Below are positions 31,046 to 36,618 of a stretch of DNA of 36,618 nt, one piece after another. Positions within the stretch are counted from its first letter, which is position 1. Each line of letters starts with the position of its first letter. The notes below the pieces were generated by a model. The model was not told where the DNA came from. It saw only the letters and a list, made by a program, of their open reading frames with translations, and made no database searches. The position numbers were made by a program, and so were the translations under genes. Origin of the DNA: Candidatus Bathyarchaeota archaeon (GTDB lineage: Archaea; Thermoproteota; Bathyarchaeia; 40CM-2-53-6); the NCBI GenBank assembly GCA_005888735.1, contig VBBN01000004.1, forward strand, positions 1-36,618, written 5' to 3'.

Positions 31046-31840
31046 ATGGAGCTTGGGCTCAAAAACAAAGTGGTGCTGGTCCCCGCGTCGAGCAAGGGGA
31101 TAGGGTTTGGAGTGGCGAAGGTTCTCGCATCGGAAGGCTGCAAGGTCGTAATCTCGTCAAGAAACCAAGACGCGATTTCGAAAGCTCAGGATGTGATTGT
31201 GAAGGAGACTGGGAACGAGAACGTGCAAGCGATCAGAGCCGACTTGACTGTTAAGCGGGAGGTTGACCGGCTGGTCGACGAGGCAACCAGTGAGTTTGGG
31301 GCCATCGACATACTTGCGTACAATACCGGACCGCCGAAACCGGGCACGTTCAAAGAACTCAGCTACGAGGACTGGGAACAGGCCGTGAGACTGCTTTTGA
31401 TGAGCGCTGTCTGGCTCACCAAGCGCGTCATCACGGGGATGGTCGGGAAGAAGTCGGGACGACTAATCTACATTACATCGTCCGCGTTGAGACAGCCCGT
31501 TCCGAACCTGGTTCTCTCCAACACTGTGCGGCTCAGTCTTGCTGGACTGTCAAAATCTCTTGCCATAGAATACGGTTCATCAGGGATAACATCGAATGGA
31601 ATCATGCTAGGACACATCTTAACAGAGAGGCAACGCCAGGTGGCTCAGGACATTTCTTCGAGAACGGGAAAGAATGTGGAACAGGCTATGAAGGAACTCG
31701 TTCTAGATGTGCCCCAAGGAAGGTACGGACAACCCGAAGAGGTGGGATGTCTCGTAGCGTTCCTTGCAAGTGACAAGGCTGGCTATGTCAACGGTTCAAT
31801 GCTCGCAATTGACGGTGGGCTAATCAGGTCAGTATTCTAG
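31046..31840 (+). CDS. SDR-family protein with altered catalytic motif
   Basis: A 264-aa short-chain dehydrogenase fold. The nucleotide motif is PASSKGIG (13-20, usually TGxxxGIG), with RADLT, YNTGPPKPG in place of NNAG, Ser145/Ser146 in YITSSALRQP, and SNTVR (158-162) where the catalytic YxxxK should be, then LSKSLAIEYGSSGITSN. The C-terminus (VGCLVAFLASDKAGYVNGSM, then LAIDGG) is typical. Cofactor binding may remain, but the usual Tyr/Lys chemistry cannot. A subgroup of FabG-like SDRs has the same SNxxR signature. TATA-like GGTATAAGC at about 31010-31018 lies 30 nt before ATG 31046. Confidence 0.85.
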   Translation: MELGLKNKVVLVPASSKGIGFGVAKVLASEGCKVVISSRNQDAISKAQDVIVKETGNENVQAIRADLTVKREVDRLVDEATSEFGAIDILAYNTGPPKPGTFKELSYEDWEQAVRLLLMSAVWLTKRVITGMVGKKSGRLIYITSSALRQPVPNLVLSNTVRLSLAGLSKSLAIEYGSSGITSNGIMLGHILTERQRQVAQDISSRTGKNVEQAMKELVLDVPQGRYGQPEEVGCLVAFLASDKAGYVNGSMLAIDGGLIRSVF

Positions 31841-31960
31841 GAAGGCTAACACGCTTCACCGGGTAGCTCCTAGTCTGGCAAGATTTCCTGCGCGAACTTA
31901 ATGCTTGTTTTGGTCGAGGGACTGGGACTCTCCATGTAGAATATGCCGACAATGAATTTA

Positions 31961-32221
31961 CTAGCGTCTATCCGGCCAGACCTGATAATAGGTCGCGATT
32001 GACATCGTCGAGTTTCCGCCTACAGTTGTGAACAACTGAGTTCGGGTGCTCCACGAGCCGGCCGTACCGGAGTACTGGTAAACGGTGTTAGTCGTGTAGT
32101 TGTAATAGACGAGGTAGTATTTCGAGTGAAACGTATCGAAAGTTACGAACCATCGGGGCGTTCCGTTCGCTTCAGCAATGCCGATCTGTCCATTCACTTT
32201 GTCCAGTTCACGTGTGGTCAT
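31961..32221 (-). CDS. 86-aa Tyr/Thr-rich hypothetical protein
   Basis: ATG 32221 has a strong Shine-Dalgarno, GGAGG with 7-nt spacing, directly downstream of the tRNA-Gly gene on the same strand. The translation looks real: DKVNGQIGIAEANGTPRWFV, TFDTFHSKYYLVYYNYTTNT, VYQYSGTAGSWSTRTQLFTT, ending SIATYYQVWPDRR. It is rich in Tyr and Thr, lacks Cys, and suggests repeated beta strands. I do not recognise a family. No signal peptide. The 120 nt between the SDR gene and this ORF (31841-31960) hold nothing I can name. Confidence 0.6.
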   Translation of the reverse strand: MTTRELDKVNGQIGIAEANGTPRWFVTFDTFHSKYYLVYYNYTTNTVYQYSGTAGSWSTRTQLFTTVGGNSTMSIATYYQVWPDRR

Positions 32222-32268
32222 TGGTGGGCCTCCGGGTCCGCTCGGTGGTGCGGCCGCCGGGATTTGAA

Positions 32269-32298
32269 TTCCCGAACCGTTGCTTTTAGGGACGGTTT
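32269..32298 (-). other. tRNA-Gly intron 3 (T-arm, between 53 and 54, 30 nt)
   Basis: Central helix CCCG/CGGG is perfect, bulges GG^A and AA^T, inner helix AACCG/CGGTT. Removal joins CCGGG to TTCAAAT and makes a standard T-arm. This is a canonical bulge-helix-bulge at a non-canonical place. Confidence 0.88.
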
Positions 32299-32323
32299 CC
32301 CGGGTCGTTGGCTTGGAAGGCCA

Positions 32324-32341
32324 CTGGACATCCCGTGGACT
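32324..32341 (-). other. tRNA-Gly intron 2 (anticodon stem, between 27 and 28, 18 nt)
   Basis: Central helix GGAC/GTCC is perfect, the bulges are AT^A and AG^T, and the inner helix GTCC/GGAT (one G-U) closes a 3-nt loop. Removal restores the T27-A43 pair, which would otherwise be a G-A mismatch. Confidence 0.85.
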
Positions 32342-32356
32342 ATGTCCTAGACCAGG

Positions 32357-32395
32357 TTTTCCGAGTAGATTCGACCGCGTAATCGCCTCTACTCT
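32357..32395 (-). other. tRNA-Gly intron 1 (D-loop, 39 nt)
   Basis: Located after D-loop AG. Inner helix GAGTAGA/TCTACTC (7 bp, perfect). Bulges AG^A and AA^C flank a central helix GTCT/GGAA in which three of four pairs form (one a G-U), so the bulge-helix-bulge is slightly relaxed. Confidence 0.8.
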
Positions 32396-32434
32396 CTAGA
32401 CTACGGCCGCACAAAATCGACAACTTGCCCAGTC

Positions 32435-32444
32435 TCTATATCTT
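32435..32444 (-). promoter_or_regulatory. TATA box of the tRNA-Gly gene
   Basis: AAGATATAGA on the minus strand, centred about 29 nt before the first base of the tRNA. The remainder up to 32591 shows nothing else I can name. Confidence 0.5.
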
Positions 32445-32591
32445 GTTTGCTTTCAGCAAAGCTGTCTCCCTAGCCTACAAGGAAAATGCCAGAAAGGGGC
32501 CCCGGTTTCCCAGGCCGTAGAGGCATTGGACTATGACAAGATGAAATTCTAGGCTGCCGTGGCGGCCGAACGATCATAGACGAATCATCAC

Positions 32592-33434
32592 TTAGTAGGA
32601 TGGAATGATCTCTTTACCGAACTTTCGCAAGCCTTCCTCGTAGCTGTCTCGCGGGAGGGACGTCAGGTAGTATTCTGCCCCGTCATGCTTCGCTTTCTCC
32701 ACGTCCTCCCTCATTGCTTTCAAGTCGAACTTCTCCTGCGGCCGCGGAGACCCTATAGCAAACGTAACCTCGTTCTCTCTTCCGAATTTTCTCGCTTCTT
32801 GTTTGACGATCATCTTCGCCTTCGCATGGTCCATTTGGACCCAGGGCGGGATGTAGCAAATGTCCCCGTACTGACCTGCTAGCTGTAGCATTCTTCTCCC
32901 CACCCCACCGAACAATAAAGGTGGGTGCGGCTTCTGGACAGGCTTCGGATCCAAGACGGCTCCCTTCGCATGGTAGAACTTTCCGTTGAAATCCACCGTC
33001 GGCTTCTCCCAGAGCTGCAGAATCAGTTCCAAACCCTCCCGGGTCTTATCCACCCGCGTCCCGGGCGGGTCCCAGTGGCTGTACCCTTCGAACTCTGTCT
33101 GGGACCAACCGGCACCCACGCCGAAAATTACCCGTCCCGATGATAGCACGTCCATCGTCGACACCATCTTCGCCAGTATTCCCGGCGGACGAAACGGAAT
33201 AGGTGTTACGAGTGTTCCTAGCTTCAGCTTCTCAGTCTTCGCCGCGAGATAGGTCAGCGCGATCCAGCTGTCGACTGTGGAGTCCTTCTCAGGCTGGCCC
33301 CACGCTTCTGCCCACATGTAATGGTCCGGAATCACCGCGCCCCAGAACCCCAGTTCGTCCGCCAAGGGTGTGGTCTTCTCGGCAAGGCTCCAATTCCGAT
33401 ACCAGTTCGCTCCACTCGAAAGAATGAACTTCAA
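32592..33434 (-). CDS. LLM-class (luciferase-like) oxidoreductase, probably F420-dependent
   Basis: A 280-aa TIM-barrel protein of the bacterial luciferase-like family. Seen: N-terminal strand MKFILSSGANWY, GFWGAVIPDHYMWAEAWG, KLKLGTLVTPIPFRPPGILA, VIFGVGAGWSQTEFEGYSHW, EGLELILQLWEKPTVDFNGK and PPLLFGGVGRRMLQLAGQYG. The P-D-H-x-x-W start and the GTxVTP strand are typical of F420-using members rather than FMN luciferases. It is a close paralog of the protein at 35559-36494. The substrate is unknown. Confidence 0.85.
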   Translation of the reverse strand: MKFILSSGANWYRNWSLAEKTTPLADELGFWGAVIPDHYMWAEAWGQPEKDSTVDSWIALTYLAAKTEKLKLGTLVTPIPFRPPGILAKMVSTMDVLSSGRVIFGVGAGWSQTEFEGYSHWDPPGTRVDKTREGLELILQLWEKPTVDFNGKFYHAKGAVLDPKPVQKPHPPLLFGGVGRRMLQLAGQYGDICYIPPWVQMDHAKAKMIVKQEARKFGRENEVTFAIGSPRPQEKFDLKAMREDVEKAKHDGAEYYLTSLPRDSYEEGLRKFGKEIIPSY

Positions 33435-33534
33435 TACTAGTTAGACCATCATGCACCCTTTGAAGAGTTCTTGATAAGCTGTCCCGTTTACAAACCGTGC
33501 AAGTTGCCTAGGAGCGGGAAAATAGGCCTTTCGG

Positions 33535-34209
33535 CTACTGGGTGGCGCCACTATCCTTGAGAACGACTACGACGTCTTGATGCCCCTTCTCGAGCGCGAA
33601 GGATAGTGCTGTCTTGTTGTCTTTCGTCCTCGCATTGACGTCAGCTCCGTGTTCTATCAGGAACCTTGTCATTTCGGCATCGCCATCTTCGACCGCGAGC
33701 ATCAAAGGTGAGAATCCTTGTTCGTAGCGATGGTTGACGTTCGCCCCTCGCAAAACGAGGATCCTCGCAATCTCGGCATGGTTTCCAGCCAGAGCTCCCG
33801 TCAGAGCCGTGAACCCTGTGGGGTTGCTCGCTACGGCGTTGACGTCCGCTCCGTTCTCAACCAACAATTCTACAACTCCCTTCCGTCCAAAGTGGGCTGC
33901 GAGTCCCAGCACATTGAACCCATCCGGTGAAAACGTGTTCGCCGATTTCGGGTACTCCCTAAGCAGTTCTTGGACTCTGCTTAGTTTGCCGAGGCTCGCG
34001 GCTTCGAATATGTCTAGAGATGTCTTCCGTTCTGCGAGAAGCTCTGCGATCTCCACGCGTCCTCTGTACAAGGCGTAGAGAATGGCACTAACCCCGGTTG
34101 CATCTTTGGCATTGGTTATGTCGGGGTTCGAGCGAACCATTTGTTCCACGTGTGTTTTGTTGCCGGACCCTATCGCCTTGAACAACTCCTCTCTCTGCAT
34201 GGTTAGCAT
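33535..34209 (-). CDS. Ankyrin-repeat protein
   Basis: A 224-aa protein made of about six ankyrin repeats of 33 residues, from REELFKAIGSGNKTHVEQMV to DNKTALSFALEKGHQDVVVV, with the usual features (GFTALTGALAGNHAEIARIL, GFSPLMLAVEDGDAEMTRFL, IEHGADVNARTKD). Such repeats mediate protein contacts. ATG 34209 lies exactly 25.5 nt from the centre of the ATATATAT box; ATG 34200 is the alternative. The start codon lies inside the operator palindrome of the divergent MarR gene, so it is very likely controlled by MarR. Confidence 0.92.
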   Translation of the reverse strand: MLTMQREELFKAIGSGNKTHVEQMVRSNPDITNAKDATGVSAILYALYRGRVEIAELLAERKTSLDIFEAASLGKLSRVQELLREYPKSANTFSPDGFNVLGLAAHFGRKGVVELLVENGADVNAVASNPTGFTALTGALAGNHAEIARILVLRGANVNHRYEQGFSPLMLAVEDGDAEMTRFLIEHGADVNARTKDNKTALSFALEKGHQDVVVVLKDSGATQ

Positions 34210-34231
34210 AGCTAATGATTAGCTAAGCTAA
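34209..34231. promoter_or_regulatory. MarR-type operator: two overlapping palindromes
   Basis: TAGCTAATGATTAGCTA (34209-34225) is a perfect palindrome around one G; TTAGCTAAGCTAA (34219-34231) is a second around one A. They overlap by 7 bp and fill the space from the ankyrin start codon to the TATA box. MarR proteins usually bind such AT-containing palindromes of 16-20 bp. Confidence 0.7.
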
Positions 34232-34238
34232 TATATAT
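34231..34238. promoter_or_regulatory. Symmetric TATA box serving both ankyrin and marR genes
   Basis: ATATATAT is its own reverse complement and centred at 34234.5. It lies 25.5 nt from the ATG of the MarR gene (34260) and 25.5 nt from the ATG of the ankyrin gene (34209). This is the distance expected from TATA box to leaderless start in both directions. Confidence 0.65.
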
Positions 34239-34259
34239 GCATTGAGGCTCCGCATAGGG

Positions 34260-34697
34260 ATGCCGATGGCAAGACAGAGTCTAGACGAGGTCAGCAGAAA
34301 GCTCCACAATGCAGCACTCCACCTCATGCGGTACGTCCGAACACAGGACACAGCACTGGGCATCGGCCCGGCACAGCTCTCCGCCCTCTCAGTCATCGTC
34401 TTCGGAGGGCCCGAGTCGCTGAACGAACTTGCAAAGGCAGAACAAGTCCGCCCGCCAACAATGAGCCGTATCGTGGACGCTCTCGTCAAGGAGGGACTCG
34501 TCAAACGAGAAGTGAACCGGTCCGACAGACGAGCCATCACCATTACCTCAACCGAGAAAGGAACGCGGCTCATGCATGAAGGAAGAAGCCGGAGGGAAAA
34601 GCAACTCATCAATCTTCTCAAGAATCTCAGTCAGAGCGAGGTAGACCAGTTGGACCAGGCATCAGAGATCGTGATGAGAGCGCTCAAGCACTCCTAG
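34260..34697 (+). CDS. MarR-family transcriptional regulator
   Basis: A 145-aa winged-helix protein: N-terminal dimer helices (LDEVSRKLHNAALHLMRYVR), the helix-turn-helix ESLNELAKAEQVRPPTMSRI and VDALVKEGLVKREVNRSDRR (wing with the D-R-R motif), AITITSTEKGTRLM, and a C-terminal dimer helix. MarR proteins are usually repressors released by small molecules. It is divergent from the ankyrin gene with operators between. TTG 34242 would give a longer form, but ATG 34260 fits the TATA box. Targets may include the LLM gene at 35559, which has an identical 9-mer upstream. Confidence 0.9.
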   Translation: MPMARQSLDEVSRKLHNAALHLMRYVRTQDTALGIGPAQLSALSVIVFGGPESLNELAKAEQVRPPTMSRIVDALVKEGLVKREVNRSDRRAITITSTEKGTRLMHEGRSRREKQLINLLKNLSQSEVDQLDQASEIVMRALKHS

Positions 34698-34783
34698 AGA
34701 TTCATTCTCTGAAGGATCCTCTGCCCCAGTTTTCGCTGTTCGGGCACCCATCCCGAGAACCCCCACAAATAAGTCCCCAAGTA

Positions 34784-35479
34784 ATGACAGTGGCCACTGG
34801 TGTGGGAGAAACGAGTGTAGATCTTTCGGAAAGGGCTCAGAAGATTCTCGAGATGGCCGTTGGAGTGTGTCTGCTGCTTGACCTCCCCGTCTTCTATTTG
34901 AAAACCCTCGAGTGGAGTGACAAGACGGCATCCCTTCGGGGGGGCGGTGGCCGGATTGTCCCTTCTGATCAATGTTTCATTCTTCCTGCGGGAGACGTTA
35001 TTCTTCCGAAGCGTATGAAAGAGAAGCTCTCGGTTGATGAGTGGAAGCCTCTCATTGCGAGCTCGCTCATCTATGAACGAAAACTACTCCCGATGCTTAG
35101 GGGTAAGGTATTGAAACTCATTGTTGTCCCAACGGCGACCTCAACAGTGGTCGCGGGAGTATTCCTTGCGCTCACTAGGAGTTTCTGGGCCGCGCTCCCG
35201 TTTCCAACCGGCTTAGTTGTCTTCGCCGTTCCGCCCTCAATAGTGCTATTCCTGGGTCTTGGCCGGTTCACGCCTTACCAGAAGAGCGCACGGCTTCAGG
35301 CTGACATGCAAGCGACCAGGCTCGTGGGTAGAGAATTTTTCCTCGAGGTCCTTCGAAAAATCGATGGTTTAGGGATGGAGGATATTGAAGAGCGAAAGAG
35401 GAAGAATTCAGAGGGCTCATCTTCGGAGTTTCCCTCGCTCGCTGAGAAGCTCGAAAACCTGCTCGGAGGAGTTAGCTGA
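34784..35479 (+). CDS. Two-TM hypothetical membrane protein
   Basis: A 231-aa protein. The N-terminal ~110 residues are soluble (SERAQKILEMAVGVCLLLDL, SDQCFILPAGDVILPKRMKE); two membrane helices follow at about 110-160 (LKLIVVPTATSTVVAGVFLA and FPTGLVVFAVPPSIVLFLGL), then a charged C-terminal part (ADMQATRLVGREFFLEVLRK, then a Ser/Glu-rich tail). The layout and the D-x-x-A-x-x-L-x-G segment faintly recall M48-type membrane peptidases, but no HExxH is present. I do not assign a function. Confidence 0.65.
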   Translation: MTVATGVGETSVDLSERAQKILEMAVGVCLLLDLPVFYLKTLEWSDKTASLRGGGGRIVPSDQCFILPAGDVILPKRMKEKLSVDEWKPLIASSLIYERKLLPMLRGKVLKLIVVPTATSTVVAGVFLALTRSFWAALPFPTGLVVFAVPPSIVLFLGLGRFTPYQKSARLQADMQATRLVGREFFLEVLRKIDGLGMEDIEERKRKNSEGSSSEFPSLAEKLENLLGGVS

Positions 35480-35543
35480 ACCCGTTTTTCCATCCTTCTT
35501 GCCTCTGTTATCGCCCGGCATACTTTCGCCTCTCTCTGCTCTC

Positions 35544-35552
35544 ATTAGCTAA
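35544..35552. promoter_or_regulatory. ATTAGCTAA, copy of the MarR operator half
   Basis: Identical to 34218-34226 in the ankyrin/marR operator and containing the palindromic TTAGCTAA. It lies 7 nt before ATG 35559 and 25 nt before ATG 35577, so it could overlap the TATA region of the LLM gene. Confidence 0.4.
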
Positions 35553-35558
35553 AGGTGT

Positions 35559-36494
35559 ATGTCGAATGTGGTGTTCATGTTGAAGATCATCCTCACCGGC
35601 CTAGGCAACTGGTCAGCAGGCTGGCATCTAGTTGACAGGGCAGTCAAAGAGGCTGAGAGACTGGGCTACTGGGGAGTCGTCTTCCCCGACCAATACATGT
35701 GGGACCCGAAAGACCTCGGCGTAGAGTCAACCGAGGGAATAGACTCGACACTCGACACTTGGACAGCGCTAACTTATCTCGCAGCCAGAACTTGGACGAT
35801 AAAGCTGGGAACGTGGGTCACGCCGATCCCTCTACGTCCGCCCGGAGTGCTCGCGAAACAGGTCGCGACCCTCGACGTCCTCTCCAAAGGAAGAACCATT
35901 CTAGGCGTCGGAGCAGGCATAACCCAGCGAATGTTCGAGGGATACTCCGAATGGGACCCACCGCGCGTCCGTGTTGACAAGACGGAAGAGGGGCTTGATC
36001 TAATCCTCAAGCTCTGGCACGAGGACAAGGTCGACCACAAAGGAACACACTACTCTGCCAAGGGAGCCATCCTCTCCCCGAAACCGGCCCAGAAACCTCA
36101 CCCTCCGTTACTGTTCGGGGGCGCCGGAAAACGCATGCTAAAACTCGCCGGAAGATACGCGGACATTTGCTACATTCCAAACTGGAACAAGATGAACCAT
36201 GTAACCGCGCGGAAAATCGTCCTCGACGAGGCCCAACGCTACGGCCGTGAGAAACAGGTCGCCTTCGCAGAAGCCTACACTCCTCTAGCCCCCACCGACC
36301 AGTACGACATCAAAGAGTACCAGAAGAGAGCAGAAGACGCAGTGAAGACCGGCTTCGAGTACTTCATCACAGCCTTCGCCTGGGACATCGCACCCTGGGA
36401 AGTCAACAAGTCCAACGCTTGGCAGGTTGAGAAGCACTACATGAACCACTTGATCAACTTCGGCAGGAAAATCATACCGCTCTTCAAAAAGTGA
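35559..36494 (+). CDS. LLM-class oxidoreductase, probably F420-dependent (paralog)
   Basis: A 311-aa luciferase-like TIM-barrel protein, closely related to that at 32592-33434: LGYWGVVFPDQYMW, TIKLGTWVTPIPLRPPGVLA, TILGVGAGITQRMFEGYSEW, EGLDLILKLWHEDKVDHKGT, PPLLFGGAGKRMLKLAGRYA. It differs by a short insertion after the first strand (DPKDLGVESTEGIDSTLDTW) and a longer C-terminus (WDIAPWEVNKSNAWQVEKHY). ATG 35559 is taken; ATG 35577 (MLKIILTGLGNW) matches the paralog's N-terminus better and fits a leaderless start behind TTAGCTAAA. Substrate unknown. Confidence 0.87.
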   Translation: MSNVVFMLKIILTGLGNWSAGWHLVDRAVKEAERLGYWGVVFPDQYMWDPKDLGVESTEGIDSTLDTWTALTYLAARTWTIKLGTWVTPIPLRPPGVLAKQVATLDVLSKGRTILGVGAGITQRMFEGYSEWDPPRVRVDKTEEGLDLILKLWHEDKVDHKGTHYSAKGAILSPKPAQKPHPPLLFGGAGKRMLKLAGRYADICYIPNWNKMNHVTARKIVLDEAQRYGREKQVAFAEAYTPLAPTDQYDIKEYQKRAEDAVKTGFEYFITAFAWDIAPWEVNKSNAWQVEKHYMNHLINFGRKIIPLFKK

Positions 36495-36520
36495 GGCCGG
36501 CATTCGTGTTTCGGGTTCTG

Positions 36521-36618
36521 TTAACTCTTGGTTGGTTGAGTTAGCTTCGGAGCATCGACTCCAGGGACTACCGTAGGCGCCGGGTTCCCCTTCACTGCTT
36601 CAACCGCTCCGCCTTGCG
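36521..36618 (-). CDS. C-terminal end of an unidentified protein (partial)
   Basis: One minus-strand frame is open from the window edge (codons aligned at 36616) to TAA at 36523-36521, giving 31 residues ending AVKGNPAPTVVPGVDAPKL and a polar tail. The other two minus-strand frames close within 30 nt. The Pro/Val-rich tail is not recognised. It converges with the LLM gene, 26 nt apart. Confidence 0.45.
   Translation of the reverse strand, partial: QGGAVEAVKGNPAPTVVPGVDAPKLTQPTKS

Larger units (their letters stand above)
32246..32410 (-). tRNA. tRNA-Gly(UCC) with three introns, CCA encoded
   Basis: Removing three insertions leaves a complete 75-nt tRNA plus CCA: acceptor GCGGCCG/CGGCCGC, D-stem GTCT/GGAC with loop AGCCTGGTCTA, anticodon arm TTGGC-CTTCCAA-GCCAA with anticodon UCC (32317-32315), 4-nt variable loop CGAC, T-stem CCGGG/CCCGG with loop TTCAAAT, discriminator A at 32249 and CCA at 32248-32246. 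Every stem pairs only after removal of the introns. A TATA-like AAGATATAGA lies about 30 nt upstream (32435-32444). Confidence 0.92.

Noticed and set aside
32391-32410. Alternative tRNA D-arm GTCT/AGGC without intron 1
   Set aside because: It pairs, but gives a D-loop without the conserved GG and leaves the rest of the tRNA unfoldable; the intron model restores a standard D-loop.

Overview
The window reads as a piece of an archaeal chromosome, probably from the TACK group (a Thaumarchaeota/Bathyarchaeia-like lineage is my best guess, but it cannot be fixed from the sequence alone). The signs are many TTG and GTG starts, TATA boxes about 25 nt before start codons (leaderless transcripts), a glycine tRNA split by three bulge-helix-bulge introns, a cis-prenyltransferase, a TrpB2-type tryptophan synthase, a split cobalamin-independent methionine synthase, an smc-scpA-scpB operon, and several families known for F420 or flavin use (two LLM oxidoreductases, a DDN-like protein, dodecin). 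I see no transposase, integrase, phage gene or CRISPR array; this is ordinary chromosome with accessory genes.

Layout. 1-93: tail of a likely methyltransferase. 356-2934: threonine-to-glycine catabolism, tdh (-) and kbl (+) divergent, sharing a 12-bp promoter element. 3164-6936: a methionine/one-carbon cluster (MetF-like, MetE catalytic barrel, MetE-like barrel without zinc cysteines), divergent from an XRE-CBS regulator with palindromic operators between them. 7085-8851: a membrane-anchored KaiC/RecA-like ATPase and a small Sm-like protein. 9002-12156: TraB-family protein, then a coiled-coil protein, MTA phosphorylase and undecaprenyl-diphosphate synthase-like enzyme in an overlapping operon. 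12237-17054: smc, scpA, scpB with overlapping ends. 17521-21383: secreted Asp-box/CARDB/dockerin protein, a proteasome-beta-like Ntn hydrolase with a predicted N-terminal serine, a 59-aa zinc ribbon and a SIS-domain protein. 21397-24882: HAD phosphatase, small unknowns, DDN-like protein, FKBP, a GNAT acetyltransferase and a frameshifted second GNAT gene. 25005-29120: unknown HExxE protein, dodecin, PH-like/zinc-ribbon protein, DUF1326 protein and TrpB2. 29159-31840: ACT-domain regulator divergent from trpB2, a two-TM protein, a VOC protein and an SDR lacking the catalytic Tyr/Lys. 31961-32410: small Tyr-rich ORF and the intron-rich tRNA-Gly(UCC). 32592-36494: two paralogous LLM oxidoreductases flanking an ankyrin protein and a divergent MarR regulator that appear to share one central TATA box, plus a two-TM protein. 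36521-36618: tail of another gene.

The most notable points are the three-intron tRNA-Gly, whose junctions each fit a bulge-helix-bulge; the symmetric ankyrin/marR promoter filled with TTAGCTAA-type palindromes; two or three genes whose only plausible start is CTG preceded by a Shine-Dalgarno-like sequence exactly 7 nt upstream; and the proteasome-like protein in which Ser replaces Thr1. All family assignments come from motif recognition by eye; no database search was run.
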